Assembly (NCBI GenBank): GCA_028718845.1
Contig: JAQULA010000074.1
Location: 1-7,888 of the forward strand
Length of the DNA stretch: 7,888 bases
From: Candidatus Omnitrophota bacterium
GTDB lineage: Bacteria; Omnitrophota; Gorgyraeia; B26-G9
Direction: 5' to 3'
Shown one piece after another: positions 1-6,765 of this stretch (position 1 is the stretch's first letter; the number at the start of each line of letters is the position of its first letter). The notes under the pieces are model-generated. The model was not told where the DNA came from, ran no database searches, and worked only from the letters and a program-made list of their open reading frames with translations. The translations under genes were made by a program, and so were the position numbers.

Positions 1-9
1 TTTAAGCAT
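1..9 (-). CDS. Start of a truncated gene (first three codons only)
   Basis: An ATG at 7-9 begins a reading frame (Met-Leu-Lys) that runs off the left edge. A run of six G's followed by ATTTGT precedes it at normal Shine-Dalgarno spacing, and a consensus promoter lies about 50 bases upstream. These signals together make a real translation start likely. Nothing can be said about the product. Confidence 0.5.
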
Positions 10-59
10 ACAAATCCCCCCTGTGAATGATCGGACCCGCACCCATCCTGTTTTTCATT

Positions 60-87
60 ATTATAGCTTACCTCAACGCATAGCCAA
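60..87 (-). promoter_or_regulatory. Sigma70-type promoter for the gene leaving the left edge
   Basis: On the minus strand a perfect TATAAT (60-65) is preceded, after 16 bases, by TTGGCT (82-87; four of six match TTGACA). Predicted transcription start is near 53, giving a leader of about 44 bases before the ATG at 9. It lies in the gap after the S51 peptidase gene, so the left-edge gene probably has its own start of transcription even if read-through also occurs. Confidence 0.55.
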
Positions 88-129
88 CATAATTATATTT
101 TCCGGACAGCTGAAGTTCGTTCCGGTTCA

Positions 130-822
130 TTAAGATTCCTTAAACTTACAACTCTTTCCCCCAGCCTGCGGGGCGTCCAGCCGGCCGCGCGAAACGTTAT
201 CGATAACATCCACCTTCCCGGTAATAACCTCGACTTCCCCGCCGGTCACCGCTATCGCCGAACCGGAACGTAATCCCACCCCGATATTCCCGGGCGGTAA
301 ATGAGCCACTAATGTCTTCAATTCCGTCCATTCCGGCTCATCGTGCGTATCACAAAAAACATCGGCAATGCCCAGGCAGGGAAAAACGCGGAACTTTTTT
401 TCATCATGCGCGTCCGGCCAAACCAGCCATTGTTTTGCCAGCATAATACTGCCGGCGGAAACCCCGATGAATATTTTCCCCTGTGAATGCAGCCTGCGTA
501 ATAATTCCACGGCTTGAGCCCGGCGCAGGATTTCCATGCCCGCGAAGACATCGCCGCCGGAAACAAATATTATATCGCTCTCAACACATAGCCGCTGCCA
601 TCCGGAACAATCGATACGCGCGTGTTTTACCTCCGCCGCACCGGCGAGCAACAAAGACTTCTCGGTCCGCCGGAAAAAATCCTTATGTTCGCCGTTGGCC
701 GCGCCGATATAAGCAACCTTCGGAGCGGGTAACCGGGTTTTTTTAAGAATCGCATGCAATATCGCGTCAAAATTATGCCAATGCCCCCCGGCGATAAGAT
801 AATCCGGTACTGTTTTTTTCAT
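130..822 (-). CDS. Peptidase S51 family protein (PepE/cyanophycinase-like)
   Basis: This 230-residue cytoplasmic protein has no signal peptide and matches the S51 family (dipeptidase E, cyanophycinase) in length and motif order. An SGGDVF stretch at 88-93 corresponds to the family's GGGNTF loop. GVSAGS at 120-125 is the nucleophile elbow, with Ser122 as predicted nucleophile. His160 in CDTHDE lies 38 residues later, as expected for the catalytic His. Family members cleave Asp-X dipeptides or beta-Asp-Arg polymers. The segment GLRSGSAI (183-190) aligns with GLPEGNWI of Salmonella PepE, which puts Ser186 where the triad Glu normally sits, so activity may be altered or lost. The ATG is preceded by GAAGGGAAGAGG, a usable ribosome binding site. 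The gene starts 15 bases after the adenylate-forming enzyme ends, so the two are probably co-transcribed. Family assignment is firm; substrate is unknown. Confidence 0.85.
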   Translation of the reverse strand: MKKTVPDYLIAGGHWHNFDAILHAILKKTRLPAPKVAYIGAANGEHKDFFRRTEKSLLLAGAAEVKHARIDCSGWQRLCVESDIIFVSGGDVFAGMEILRRAQAVELLRRLHSQGKIFIGVSAGSIMLAKQWLVWPDAHDEKKFRVFPCLGIADVFCDTHDEPEWTELKTLVAHLPPGNIGVGLRSGSAIAVTGGEVEVITGKVDVIDNVSRGRLDAPQAGGKSCKFKES

Positions 823-837
823 AACCTCTTCCCTTCT

Positions 838-2130
838 TCAACCGCCGCGATTAATTATCCCGTATCCCGCGTACCCGGCATGACGGAATTTTCCCGATAC
901 CCCCGGAGCGATTACTTCGTTCGATTCGATGGCAATACGCGCATCATCTCCGTATATTTTTTGCAATGCCGTTTTAACCGGCCCAGGATCGACCCCGGTT
1001 TCGAAACGCAGCCGATAATCCCGCGAATCTCTTTGAGTCAGTTCATATTCCCGCGGACCGGCTGAGGAAAAAACCGTTTCATCCAGGGAACGCAAGGTTA
1101 CCGGCCGGCCGCTGCGATCGAAGGTCGCTTGTGAAAATCGCCCTTCGATATCATCAAGGACCATTCCTTCCTCTCGTCCGCAGGGGCAGGGTTCGGACGC
1201 CAAACAAACGATATCACCCGGGTCAAAACGCATGATCTGATAGTATTCATTATTAAAGGTGGTAACTAAAATCCGGCCGCGCCGCATAGTGTCGTCCCCG
1301 CCCAGCGGACGATAATCCACGCGGCACGATGCGGTGTTCTGATGAAACCGCCCGTGTTCACACTGCATAAACACATACCCTAATTCGGTAGTACCGTAGG
1401 AACTGATCAGCGGGCAATGCAATGCCCTCCGGATATAATATAACTGATATTGCAACGGCAATTCATAGGTAAACACCACGGCCCGCGGCTGTTCGATCCG
1501 CAGCCCCTGTTCCAGGGCAAAACGGCACAACCGCCATAAATATGACGGATTCGCTTCCAGAATTTCCGGCGCGTATTGCCGCAACTCCTCAATCATACGC
1601 CGATAATGGTAAGACTGCCATAATAAAGGCGAGGTTTTTTCGTTCAGATAAAGAAAACGGTCGAGCCGGCGCCGGGCAAAATTTAAATCAAGCTTATCAC
1701 TGGAGCGGCCCACATTTTTACTGCTGGTAAGAATGGCCTCCCGATGCGTTCCGGTGGCCCAGCTGCGCATAACCGGGTTCAACTGCCACGAGGCCCGTTC
1801 GCTGGAATCCCACCAGCGCTGATCCCAATAATTGGTTACCTTTTCCGAAGTAGTGCCGCTGGTTTCCACCAATTCGATATCTTTGCGGCGCAATGCGGCC
1901 GAGACATCGACCCCCCGAGGGACAAAACCAAAAGGAAAATTGCCCCGGATATCCTCCTTGGTCAATTCCGGCAAAGCGGCAAACCGCTGATCGATATGCG
2001 CCGACGGCCCGGGGTCGAACTCGTTCCAGGCGGCGTAAAAAGGGATTTCACGCAATGCCCGCTCTAATGTCCGGCAGGATAACTCCTGATAAGCTTGAAT
2101 TTCTTCCGATACGGTTTGATTGTCGGCCAC
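838..2130 (-). CDS. PaaK-like adenylate-forming enzyme (phenylacetate-CoA ligase/CoF synthetase family)
   Basis: This 430-residue protein has the length and motif layout of PaaK-type acyl-adenylate enzymes, which activate a carboxylate with ATP and usually pass it to CoA or another acceptor. Visible are PELTKEDIR (54-62, typical of the family's N-terminal region), the phosphate-binding TSGTTSEKVT (90-99), SYGTTELG (244-251, the aromatic-G-T-T-E adenine-site motif), RFDPGDIV (301-308, equivalent of Y-R-T-G-D) and SGKFR (412-416) with the C-terminal-domain Lys414. Cys257, His259, Cys315 and Cys317 (CEH and CPCGR) resemble a metal site seen in some relatives. The start is GTG, chosen because AAAAAAGGA sits 6-8 bases upstream. 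The gene lies 29 bases after the alpha/beta hydrolase and 15 before the S51 peptidase homologue, so all three may act on one substrate. That substrate cannot be read from sequence; the neighbours carry no phenylacetate degradation genes. Confidence 0.85.
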   Translation of the reverse strand: MADNQTVSEEIQAYQELSCRTLERALREIPFYAAWNEFDPGPSAHIDQRFAALPELTKEDIRGNFPFGFVPRGVDVSAALRRKDIELVETSGTTSEKVTNYWDQRWWDSSERASWQLNPVMRSWATGTHREAILTSSKNVGRSSDKLDLNFARRRLDRFLYLNEKTSPLLWQSYHYRRMIEELRQYAPEILEANPSYLWRLCRFALEQGLRIEQPRAVVFTYELPLQYQLYYIRRALHCPLISSYGTTELGYVFMQCEHGRFHQNTASCRVDYRPLGGDDTMRRGRILVTTFNNEYYQIMRFDPGDIVCLASEPCPCGREEGMVLDDIEGRFSQATFDRSGRPVTLRSLDETVFSSAGPREYELTQRDSRDYRLRFETGVDPGPVKTALQKIYGDDARIAIESNEVIAPGVSGKFRHAGYAGYGIINRGG

Positions 2131-2159
2131 GGCTTTTCCTTTTTTAATGACCGGACACT

Positions 2160-2939
2160 TTATAATACTTCCCGGCTAAGAATATCATAAAATTTTTTTC
2201 GCGCTTTTTGTTCGATCCATGGTTTGTGCCCGCATTGTTTCAGCAGGATAAAACGAAACTGCGGCAAAAGAGCGGATAACGGCTTATCCACCCCGGATGC
2301 CGGATGCGGATCATAATCGCCATGAATCGCCACCACCGGGCATTGTATATTTTTCCCGCTGGCCAATAATTTTCCGGTGCGGCGCATCAATGCCGCTTCC
2401 GGCCATACCCCCCGAAAAACCTCCGGGCGAAAATCAACATCCGCGGGATTATTTTGCAACGGACTATACGCATCGGTCTTCAGGAACAAAGCGCTTAAAC
2501 GTTCTTTTACCGCGGGGCCATGCCCGGGAGCGGAAAGAAGTTCGCCCAGAGACCTGAACTCGTTTTTCTGCTCATCACTGAGACGGCTCAGCCTGGTTTT
2601 CTGAATATCCAAAGCATAACGCTCCTGAAAGGGGCCGCTTCCGATAAGGATCAGTTTTTTTATACGCCGGGGATACTTCGCGGTGAATAAAAAACTAAGC
2701 CATGCCCCCCAGGAAAAACCGATTAAGGTTATAGGTACAGCGGCCTTTTCCCGCCGCAAAGTATCGGCCAACTCACGGATCTGGCCATTAACCGATACGG
2801 CTGATTGCAGCGGCTCGATTACGCCCCGGCTTTCGGCCAATTCCCGGCAAACCGGGGCCATTTCTCCGGCCGCTCCCGGGCCGCCGTGAATAACCGCCAC
2901 ATTAAACGGATGATTGCCGTATTTTCTTGCTTTATGCAT
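2160..2939 (-). CDS. Alpha/beta hydrolase (proline iminopeptidase-like)
   Basis: This 259-residue protein has the complete set of alpha/beta-hydrolase landmarks: HGGPG at 18-22 (oxyanion loop typical of proline iminopeptidase-like enzymes), nucleophile elbow GFSWGAW at 74-80 with Ser76, predicted acid Asp210 in HGDYDPHP, and His238 in CGHKPW. No signal peptide is visible, so it should be cytoplasmic. The family includes aminopeptidases, esterases and C-C hydrolases, so the reaction is not fixed. HGGPG favours a peptide or amide bond but is not proof. The ATG is the only reasonable start because HGGPG begins only 17 residues later. The upstream bases (AAGCTTGG) form only a weak ribosome binding site, so translation may be coupled to rubrerythrin, whose stop lies 19 bases upstream. 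The PaaK-like gene follows after 29 bases, suggesting a shared transcript. Confidence 0.85.
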   Translation of the reverse strand: MHKARKYGNHPFNVAVIHGGPGAAGEMAPVCRELAESRGVIEPLQSAVSVNGQIRELADTLRREKAAVPITLIGFSWGAWLSFLFTAKYPRRIKKLILIGSGPFQERYALDIQKTRLSRLSDEQKNEFRSLGELLSAPGHGPAVKERLSALFLKTDAYSPLQNNPADVDFRPEVFRGVWPEAALMRRTGKLLASGKNIQCPVVAIHGDYDPHPASGVDKPLSALLPQFRFILLKQCGHKPWIEQKARKKFYDILSREVL

Positions 2940-2958
2940 CCAAGCTTATCGTTATCGG

Positions 2959-3537
2959 TTAGAAGTTTTCCGCCAGAACCTCATAATACGCCTGCGGATG
3001 CTTACATGCCGGGCATTCGGTCGGCGCTTCCGGGCCTTCATGCACGTAGCCGCAATTGATACAATGCCATTTGACGGAAGTTTTTTTCTTAAATACCGCT
3101 TTATCGGCGATATTTCCGATAAGCCGGCGGTAACGCGACTCGTGAAATTTTTCCACTTTCGCGATCTGTTCGAATGACCGGGAAACATCCGCAAAGCCTT
3201 CCGCTTTGGCGACCTGGGCAAAGTCGGCATACAACGCGGTCCATTCCATATTCTCTCCGGCCGCGGCGGCTTCAAGATTTGTTTTGGTATCTTTGATCAT
3301 CCCCGCGGGATACGCCGCGGTTATCTGGACCTCCCCGCCTTCCAGATATTTAAAGAAAACCTTCGCGTGCTCCTTTTCATTCTCGGCGGTTTCCATGAAA
3401 ATATTGGCAATCTGCTCGAATCCTTCTTTGCGCGCGGCGCTGGCAAAATAGGTGTAGCGGTTGCGTGCCTGTGATTCTCCGGCAAAAGCCTTCAGTAAGT
3501 TCTGCTCAGTCTTAGTCCCTTTGATCGATTTTGTCAT
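2959..3537 (-). CDS. rbr: Rubrerythrin
   Basis: Rubrerythrin is a cytoplasmic non-haem diiron protein that reduces hydrogen peroxide to water using electrons from rubredoxin-type donors; it is typical of anaerobes. The 192-residue length matches classical rubrerythrins. The N-terminal four-helix domain carries the expected ligands: Glu21, Glu54 and His57 (ENEKEH), Glu95 and Glu98 (GENMEW), and Glu129 with His132 (KVEKFH). The C-terminal rubredoxin-like domain has Cys159, Cys162, Cys175 and Cys178 (CINCGY and CPAC) for an Fe(Cys)4 centre. All ligands are present, so the protein should be active. The ATG has an AAGGGGG site 6 bases upstream that directly follows the desulforedoxin stop, only 11 bases away, so the two genes are almost certainly co-transcribed. 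No terminator is visible in the 19 bases before the following hydrolase gene. Confidence 0.97.
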   Translation of the reverse strand: MTKSIKGTKTEQNLLKAFAGESQARNRYTYFASAARKEGFEQIANIFMETAENEKEHAKVFFKYLEGGEVQITAAYPAGMIKDTKTNLEAAAAGENMEWTALYADFAQVAKAEGFADVSRSFEQIAKVEKFHESRYRRLIGNIADKAVFKKKTSVKWHCINCGYVHEGPEAPTECPACKHPQAYYEVLAENF

Positions 3538-3548
3538 AGCCGTCCCCC

Positions 3549-3674
3549 TTAAGTAGTTATTTTATCCATCGGTTTCCCGCAGCATACCAATTCTCCGCCG
3601 CCGACCTTAGTAACCAGAACTTCATTGCCGCATACCGGACAACGATATTTCTCCCCGATTTTTTTAACCGCCAT
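3549..3674 (-). CDS. dsr: Stand-alone desulforedoxin (41 aa)
   Basis: The frame from ATG at 3674 to TAA at 3549 encodes 41 residues beginning MAVKKIGEKYRCPVCG. The four cysteines Cys12, Cys15, Cys31 and Cys32 have the C-x2-C-x15-C-C spacing of Desulfovibrio gigas desulforedoxin and of the N-terminal domain of desulfoferrodoxin. The GGGELVCCGKPM segment is also characteristic. Such proteins bind one iron through four cysteines, form homodimers and carry single electrons in the cytoplasm. An AAAGGAGG ribosome binding site stands 6 bases before the ATG, one of the best in the window. Rubrerythrin starts 11 bases downstream, so this protein may be its electron donor, or serve superoxide reductase elsewhere. 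There is no superoxide reductase domain here: the stop follows directly after the iron domain. The symbol dsr is that of D. gigas desulforedoxin and is unrelated to sulfite reductase. Confidence 0.92.
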   Translation of the reverse strand: MAVKKIGEKYRCPVCGNEVLVTKVGGGELVCCGKPMDKITT

Positions 3675-3720
3675 GACCTGCCTCCTTTACGATTATGGGT
3701 GTAGTTCCGTTATGGTTATT

Positions 3721-3729
3721 ATTGTATCA
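3721..3729 (-). promoter_or_regulatory. Extended -10 promoter for the desulforedoxin-rubrerythrin operon
   Basis: Minus-strand TGATACAAT is a TGn-extended -10 element (TACAAT at 3721-3726, five of six to consensus). No good -35 hexamer lies 16-18 bases upstream, which is common for extended -10 promoters or activator-dependent ones. Transcription would begin near 3714, about 40 bases before the desulforedoxin ATG and just beyond the mgtA terminator. On the plus strand TTATGG occurs twice within the leader (3694-3699 and 3711-3716, 17 bases start to start) and could be part of an operator, but I recognise no PerR or FNR box. Confidence 0.45.
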
Positions 3730-3749
3730 CAACCCGGGGAAAGACCGGA

Positions 3750-3792
3750 AATAAAAACCGGACGGGATTATCCGAAAAGCCGGACCGCCGGT
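3750..3792 (-). terminator. Intrinsic terminator after mgtA
   Basis: Directly after the mgtA stop, minus-strand ACCGGCGG (3785-3792) can pair with CCGTCCGGT (one bulged T, 3759-3767). A nested TCCG/CGGA hairpin lies inside, and TTTTTAT follows the outer arm. It separates mgtA from the desulforedoxin operon. Confidence 0.65.
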
Positions 3793-6347
3793 CACTCGTA
3801 CCCGTATTTTTTTATAAACCAGCTTTTTACGGCCTGGACGGAAAACAAATAAGCCCCGACGATAATAACCAAAACGAAGAAGTACGGCAGCGGCGGAGCG
3901 ACGAACCCGAAATATTTTCCGAGGGTAGTCAGCGGCAGCAGCAATCCGATGGTAACGATATAAATAGACGTAAATATTAAAAACGGTCCGGGCTTACTTT
4001 CCAGAAAAGGAATCTTGCCGGTACGAATGACATGGATAACCAGGGTTTGGGTACACAACGATTCCAAAAACCAGCCGGTATGGAACAACGGCGCGGAAGC
4101 GTGAAAAACGAACAACAGTACCCCGAAAGTTATAAAATCGAACACCGAACTGATCGGCCCGAAAAAAATCATGAATTTCTTGATATACCCCAGATTCCAC
4201 GGCCGCGACCGCATAACATACTCCTTGTCCACCTCGTCCGTCGGGATCGCCACCTGGGAAATATCATAGAGAAAATTATTCAGCAGTATCTGGATCGGCA
4301 GCATCGGCAAAAACGGCAGAAAAAGACAGGCCCCGGTCATGCTGATCATGTTGCCGAAATTCGAACTCGACCCCATCTTGATATACTTGACGATATTCCC
4401 GAAAGTCTTTCTGCCTTCGATAACCCCGTCTTCAAGCACCATCAGGCTTTTCTTTAATAGAATAATATCCGCTGTTTCCTTGGCAATATCCACGGCATTG
4501 TTCACGGAGATGCCGACGTCCGCGGCCTTCAGCGCCAGGGCGTCGTTGATCCCGTCTCCCAGGTATCCGACGATATGCTTATTTTCATGCAAAGCATGGA
4601 TAACCCGTTCTTTCTGCGATGGAGACAGCCGCGCGAAAACCGTTGTTCGTTTCACCAGTTCCTGCAGTTCGATATCCTTCAGTTTTTCAATCACATCGCC
4701 GGTAACCAATCCTTTTATGTCCAGGCCGACATCACCGCATATTTTTTTGGTCACCAGTTCATTGTCGCCGGTAAGCACCTTGAATTCGATCCCCAGGCTT
4801 TTCAGCACCTCGATCGTCTTTTTCGCCGTCGGCTTCGGCGGATCAAGAAATGCCATATACCCTTTCAGGATCAGACCCTGTTCGTCGTCCTTGGCATAAG
4901 CGCTTTTTTTCTCTGCGATGTCTTTATAGGCCACCGCCAACACGCGGAAACCTTCCGAACTCAAATCGGTATATTCTTTTTTAAGATCGGCGACAATCAG
5001 GTCGTTGATATCCAGGATCTCCCCATCCAGTTCATACTGAGTACAGCGTTTAAACACCTCTTCCGGGGCCCCTTTGGCAATCAAACGGTGCCGGCTGTCA
5101 TACTCAACCACGACCGACATCATTTTCCGGGAAAAATCAAACGGGATTTCGTCGACTTTCTTATATTGCTGTTTGACCAGCAGCTTCTCATGGGCCAGGG
5201 TTGCCCGATCCAGGATATTCTTAAGCCCGGTCTGGTAAAAACTGTTGAGGTAAGCAAGCCGCAAAACATCATCATCATCTTTACGCACCACATCGCAATG
5301 ATGCTCCAGCACGATTTTGTCCAGAGTCAGGGTCCCGGTCTTATCCGTGCATAATACATCCATCGCCCCGAAATTCTGGATCGAATTGAGGCGCTTGACG
5401 ATGACCTCTTTTTTCGACATGGCAATCGCGCCCTTGGAAAGATTGATCGCCACCAGCATCGGCAGCATTTCCGGAGTGAGCCCAACCGCAACGGCCAGCG
5501 AAAAAAGCAAGGCCTCGATATAATTGCCTTTCGACAACGCATTAATCGTAAAAATGACCACGACCAGCACCAGCATGAACCGGATCATTACCCAGGTAAA
5601 TCCGCGGATGCCTTTGTCGAAACTCGATTCCACGGCCATGGTTGCCAAACGCCGGGAAAGTTCGCCGAATTGCGTGGCCAGTCCGGTCCGGATCACCACC
5701 CCCAGACCGGTGCCGCTGACTACGCTCGAACCCATAAACGCGATATTGGAAAAATCGGCCACGGAATTCGTTTTGGCCTGAATCGGCTCGGCGTTTTTTT
5801 CAACCGGGTAGGATTCGCCGGTCAATGACGCCTGATTGATAAATAAATCCTTGCATGAAATAATACGCAGATCGGCCGGGATCATATCCCCGGCGAATAA
5901 ATCGACGATATCCCCGGGGACGATCTCCCGGATTTTCACTTCCCGCGGTTTCCCGTTCCGGTATACGGTAGCCGTAGCGCGGACCATTTCACTGAGCTTT
6001 TCCGCTTCTTTGCCGGCACGGTATTCCTGGATAAACGACAAAAACACGCTCATAATCGCCATCAGGATAACCAATACCGCGCTTATTTTTTCTCCGAAAA
6101 ACAAAGAAAAAACCGCGATAATGATCAGCACGATAACCAGGGGGTTAACAAACTTGGAAATGATCTGAAACAGGATGGTCCGTTTTTTCTTCCGTGCCGG
6201 CTCGTTGTAGCCGTATTCTTCCAGTCGCTGCGCCACCACCGCATCGGAGAGCCCGTTAAACGACGTGGAAAACTTCTCGAAAATGACTTCCGTCGTATAG
6301 CCGCTGCTTTCAAAATTCTGGATCGGTTGTTTTCGGTTATTAAGCAT
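3792..6347 (-). CDS. mgtA: MgtA-type Mg2+-importing P-type ATPase
   Basis: This 851-residue inner-membrane P-type ATPase fits the P3B (MgtA/MgtB) group, which imports magnesium using ATP. In order it shows a cytoplasmic N-terminus of about 60 residues, two membrane helices (about 66-106), the actuator motif LTGES (175-179), helices 3 and 4 (about 252-300) with TPEMLP at 291-296, and the phosphorylation motif DKTGTLT with Asp335. Nucleotide-domain KGAPEE (425-430), TGDNE (526-530) and GDGIND (597-602) follow. About six C-terminal helices end the protein. The stretch from SSNFGNMISM (661-670) through FLPFLPMLPIQ and NNFLYDISQ to IPTDEVD is the MgtA/MgtB signature and argues against a calcium or heavy-metal pump. 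Length is slightly under the roughly 900 residues of enteric MgtA because the N-terminus is shorter. The ATG has no clear ribosome binding site. No M-box or long leader fits in the 68 bases upstream, so enteric-type leader control is absent. It probably shares a transcript with the GIY-YIG gene. Confidence 0.93.
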   Translation of the reverse strand: MLNNRKQPIQNFESSGYTTEVIFEKFSTSFNGLSDAVVAQRLEEYGYNEPARKKKRTILFQIISKFVNPLVIVLIIIAVFSLFFGEKISAVLVILMAIMSVFLSFIQEYRAGKEAEKLSEMVRATATVYRNGKPREVKIREIVPGDIVDLFAGDMIPADLRIISCKDLFINQASLTGESYPVEKNAEPIQAKTNSVADFSNIAFMGSSVVSGTGLGVVIRTGLATQFGELSRRLATMAVESSFDKGIRGFTWVMIRFMLVLVVVIFTINALSKGNYIEALLFSLAVAVGLTPEMLPMLVAINLSKGAIAMSKKEVIVKRLNSIQNFGAMDVLCTDKTGTLTLDKIVLEHHCDVVRKDDDDVLRLAYLNSFYQTGLKNILDRATLAHEKLLVKQQYKKVDEIPFDFSRKMMSVVVEYDSRHRLIAKGAPEEVFKRCTQYELDGEILDINDLIVADLKKEYTDLSSEGFRVLAVAYKDIAEKKSAYAKDDEQGLILKGYMAFLDPPKPTAKKTIEVLKSLGIEFKVLTGDNELVTKKICGDVGLDIKGLVTGDVIEKLKDIELQELVKRTTVFARLSPSQKERVIHALHENKHIVGYLGDGINDALALKAADVGISVNNAVDIAKETADIILLKKSLMVLEDGVIEGRKTFGNIVKYIKMGSSSNFGNMISMTGACLFLPFLPMLPIQILLNNFLYDISQVAIPTDEVDKEYVMRSRPWNLGYIKKFMIFFGPISSVFDFITFGVLLFVFHASAPLFHTGWFLESLCTQTLVIHVIRTGKIPFLESKPGPFLIFTSIYIVTIGLLLPLTTLGKYFGFVAPPLPYFFVLVIIVGAYLFSVQAVKSWFIKKYGYE

Positions 6348-6381
6348 AGCCAGACCGGGGGTAATATTTTTAGTTCCGCAA

Positions 6382-6417
6382 AACCCGCATAACCGGATGC
6401 CCTTGATGTACGCGGTT
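6382..6417 (-). terminator. Possible weak hairpin between the GIY-YIG gene and mgtA
   Basis: Minus-strand AACCGCGTA (6409-6417) can pair with TATGCGGGTT (6382-6391), with one bulged G and one G-T pair around a 17-base loop. Only about four T's end the structure before GCGG, so it would be an attenuator or leaky terminator at best. The first arm begins inside the stop codon of the GIY-YIG gene. Confidence 0.25.
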
Positions 6418-6730
6418 ATTTTTTAACCTGCTCCCGACGGCGCCGGTTGACCAGCAGCCGTTCCTTTTGTCCTCGGGTCAAACCCTTTATTCTCCGCTCC
6501 TCCCGCAACGCCTGAGGAACCGAGGCGTATTTGCGCGCATACACCAGTTTCACCGGAACCCGGCCGCGGGTATACTTTGCCCCCCGGCCGTTATTATGCC
6601 GGGCCACTCTGCGTTCGAGATCCGGGGTATATCCGGTATAATACGTTCCGTCGGAGCACTGCAAAATATAAACAAAACAGCTTTTTGATTTTCCGCTGTT
6701 TTCGGTTCGCGCCGGCAGCCGGGAATTCAC
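6416..6730 (-). CDS. GIY-YIG domain protein, UPF0213 (YhbQ-like)
   Basis: This small protein consists almost entirely of one GIY-YIG nuclease domain of the UPF0213 type. Counting from the GTG chosen here (104 residues), the core starts with FVYILQC (19-25), then YYTGYT (30-35, the YIG half), a helix with Arg40, the family-typical GAKYTRGR (50-57), and Glu78 in LREERRIKGL as predicted metal-binding acid. The family is related to the UvrC nuclease domain and may nick branched or damaged DNA; its role in cells is poorly known. An in-frame ATG lies nine codons upstream at 6755-6757. I prefer the GTG at 6728-6730 because GGAAAGGA precedes it by 9 bases, whereas the ATG has no ribosome binding site and falls almost on the predicted transcription start. 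The extra residues are not part of the domain. mgtA follows after 68 bases. Confidence 0.85.
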   Translation of the reverse strand: MNSRLPARTENSGKSKSCFVYILQCSDGTYYTGYTPDLERRVARHNNGRGAKYTRGRVPVKLVYARKYASVPQALREERRIKGLTRGQKERLLVNRRRREQVKK

Positions 6731-6765
6731 GCGGACAAATCCTTTCCGGGTATTCATAACGTTGT

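Noticed and set aside
2..46. 14-codon frame in the leader of the left-edge gene, whose TAA overlaps that gene's start
   Set aside because: Its ATG has no properly spaced ribosome binding site and the sequence shows no run of regulatory codons, so an attenuation leader peptide is not supported.
97..126. Inverted repeat CCGGA...TCCGG after the S51 gene
   Set aside because: Only five base pairs with a 14-base loop, and it is followed by A-rich rather than T-rich sequence on the minus strand. Not a convincing terminator.
2160..2195. TATTAT-like -10 element at the end of the hydrolase gene, a possible internal promoter for the PaaK-like gene
   Set aside because: The best-placed -35 (TTATGA) matches only three of six positions and the region is AT-rich coding sequence, so it is no better than chance.
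4575..5354. Long plus-strand open frame opposite mgtA
   Set aside because: It lies wholly antisense to the conserved catalytic core of mgtA, has no recognisable domain or ribosome binding site, and its composition (many His, Gln, Phe) is what the reverse of this gene would give.
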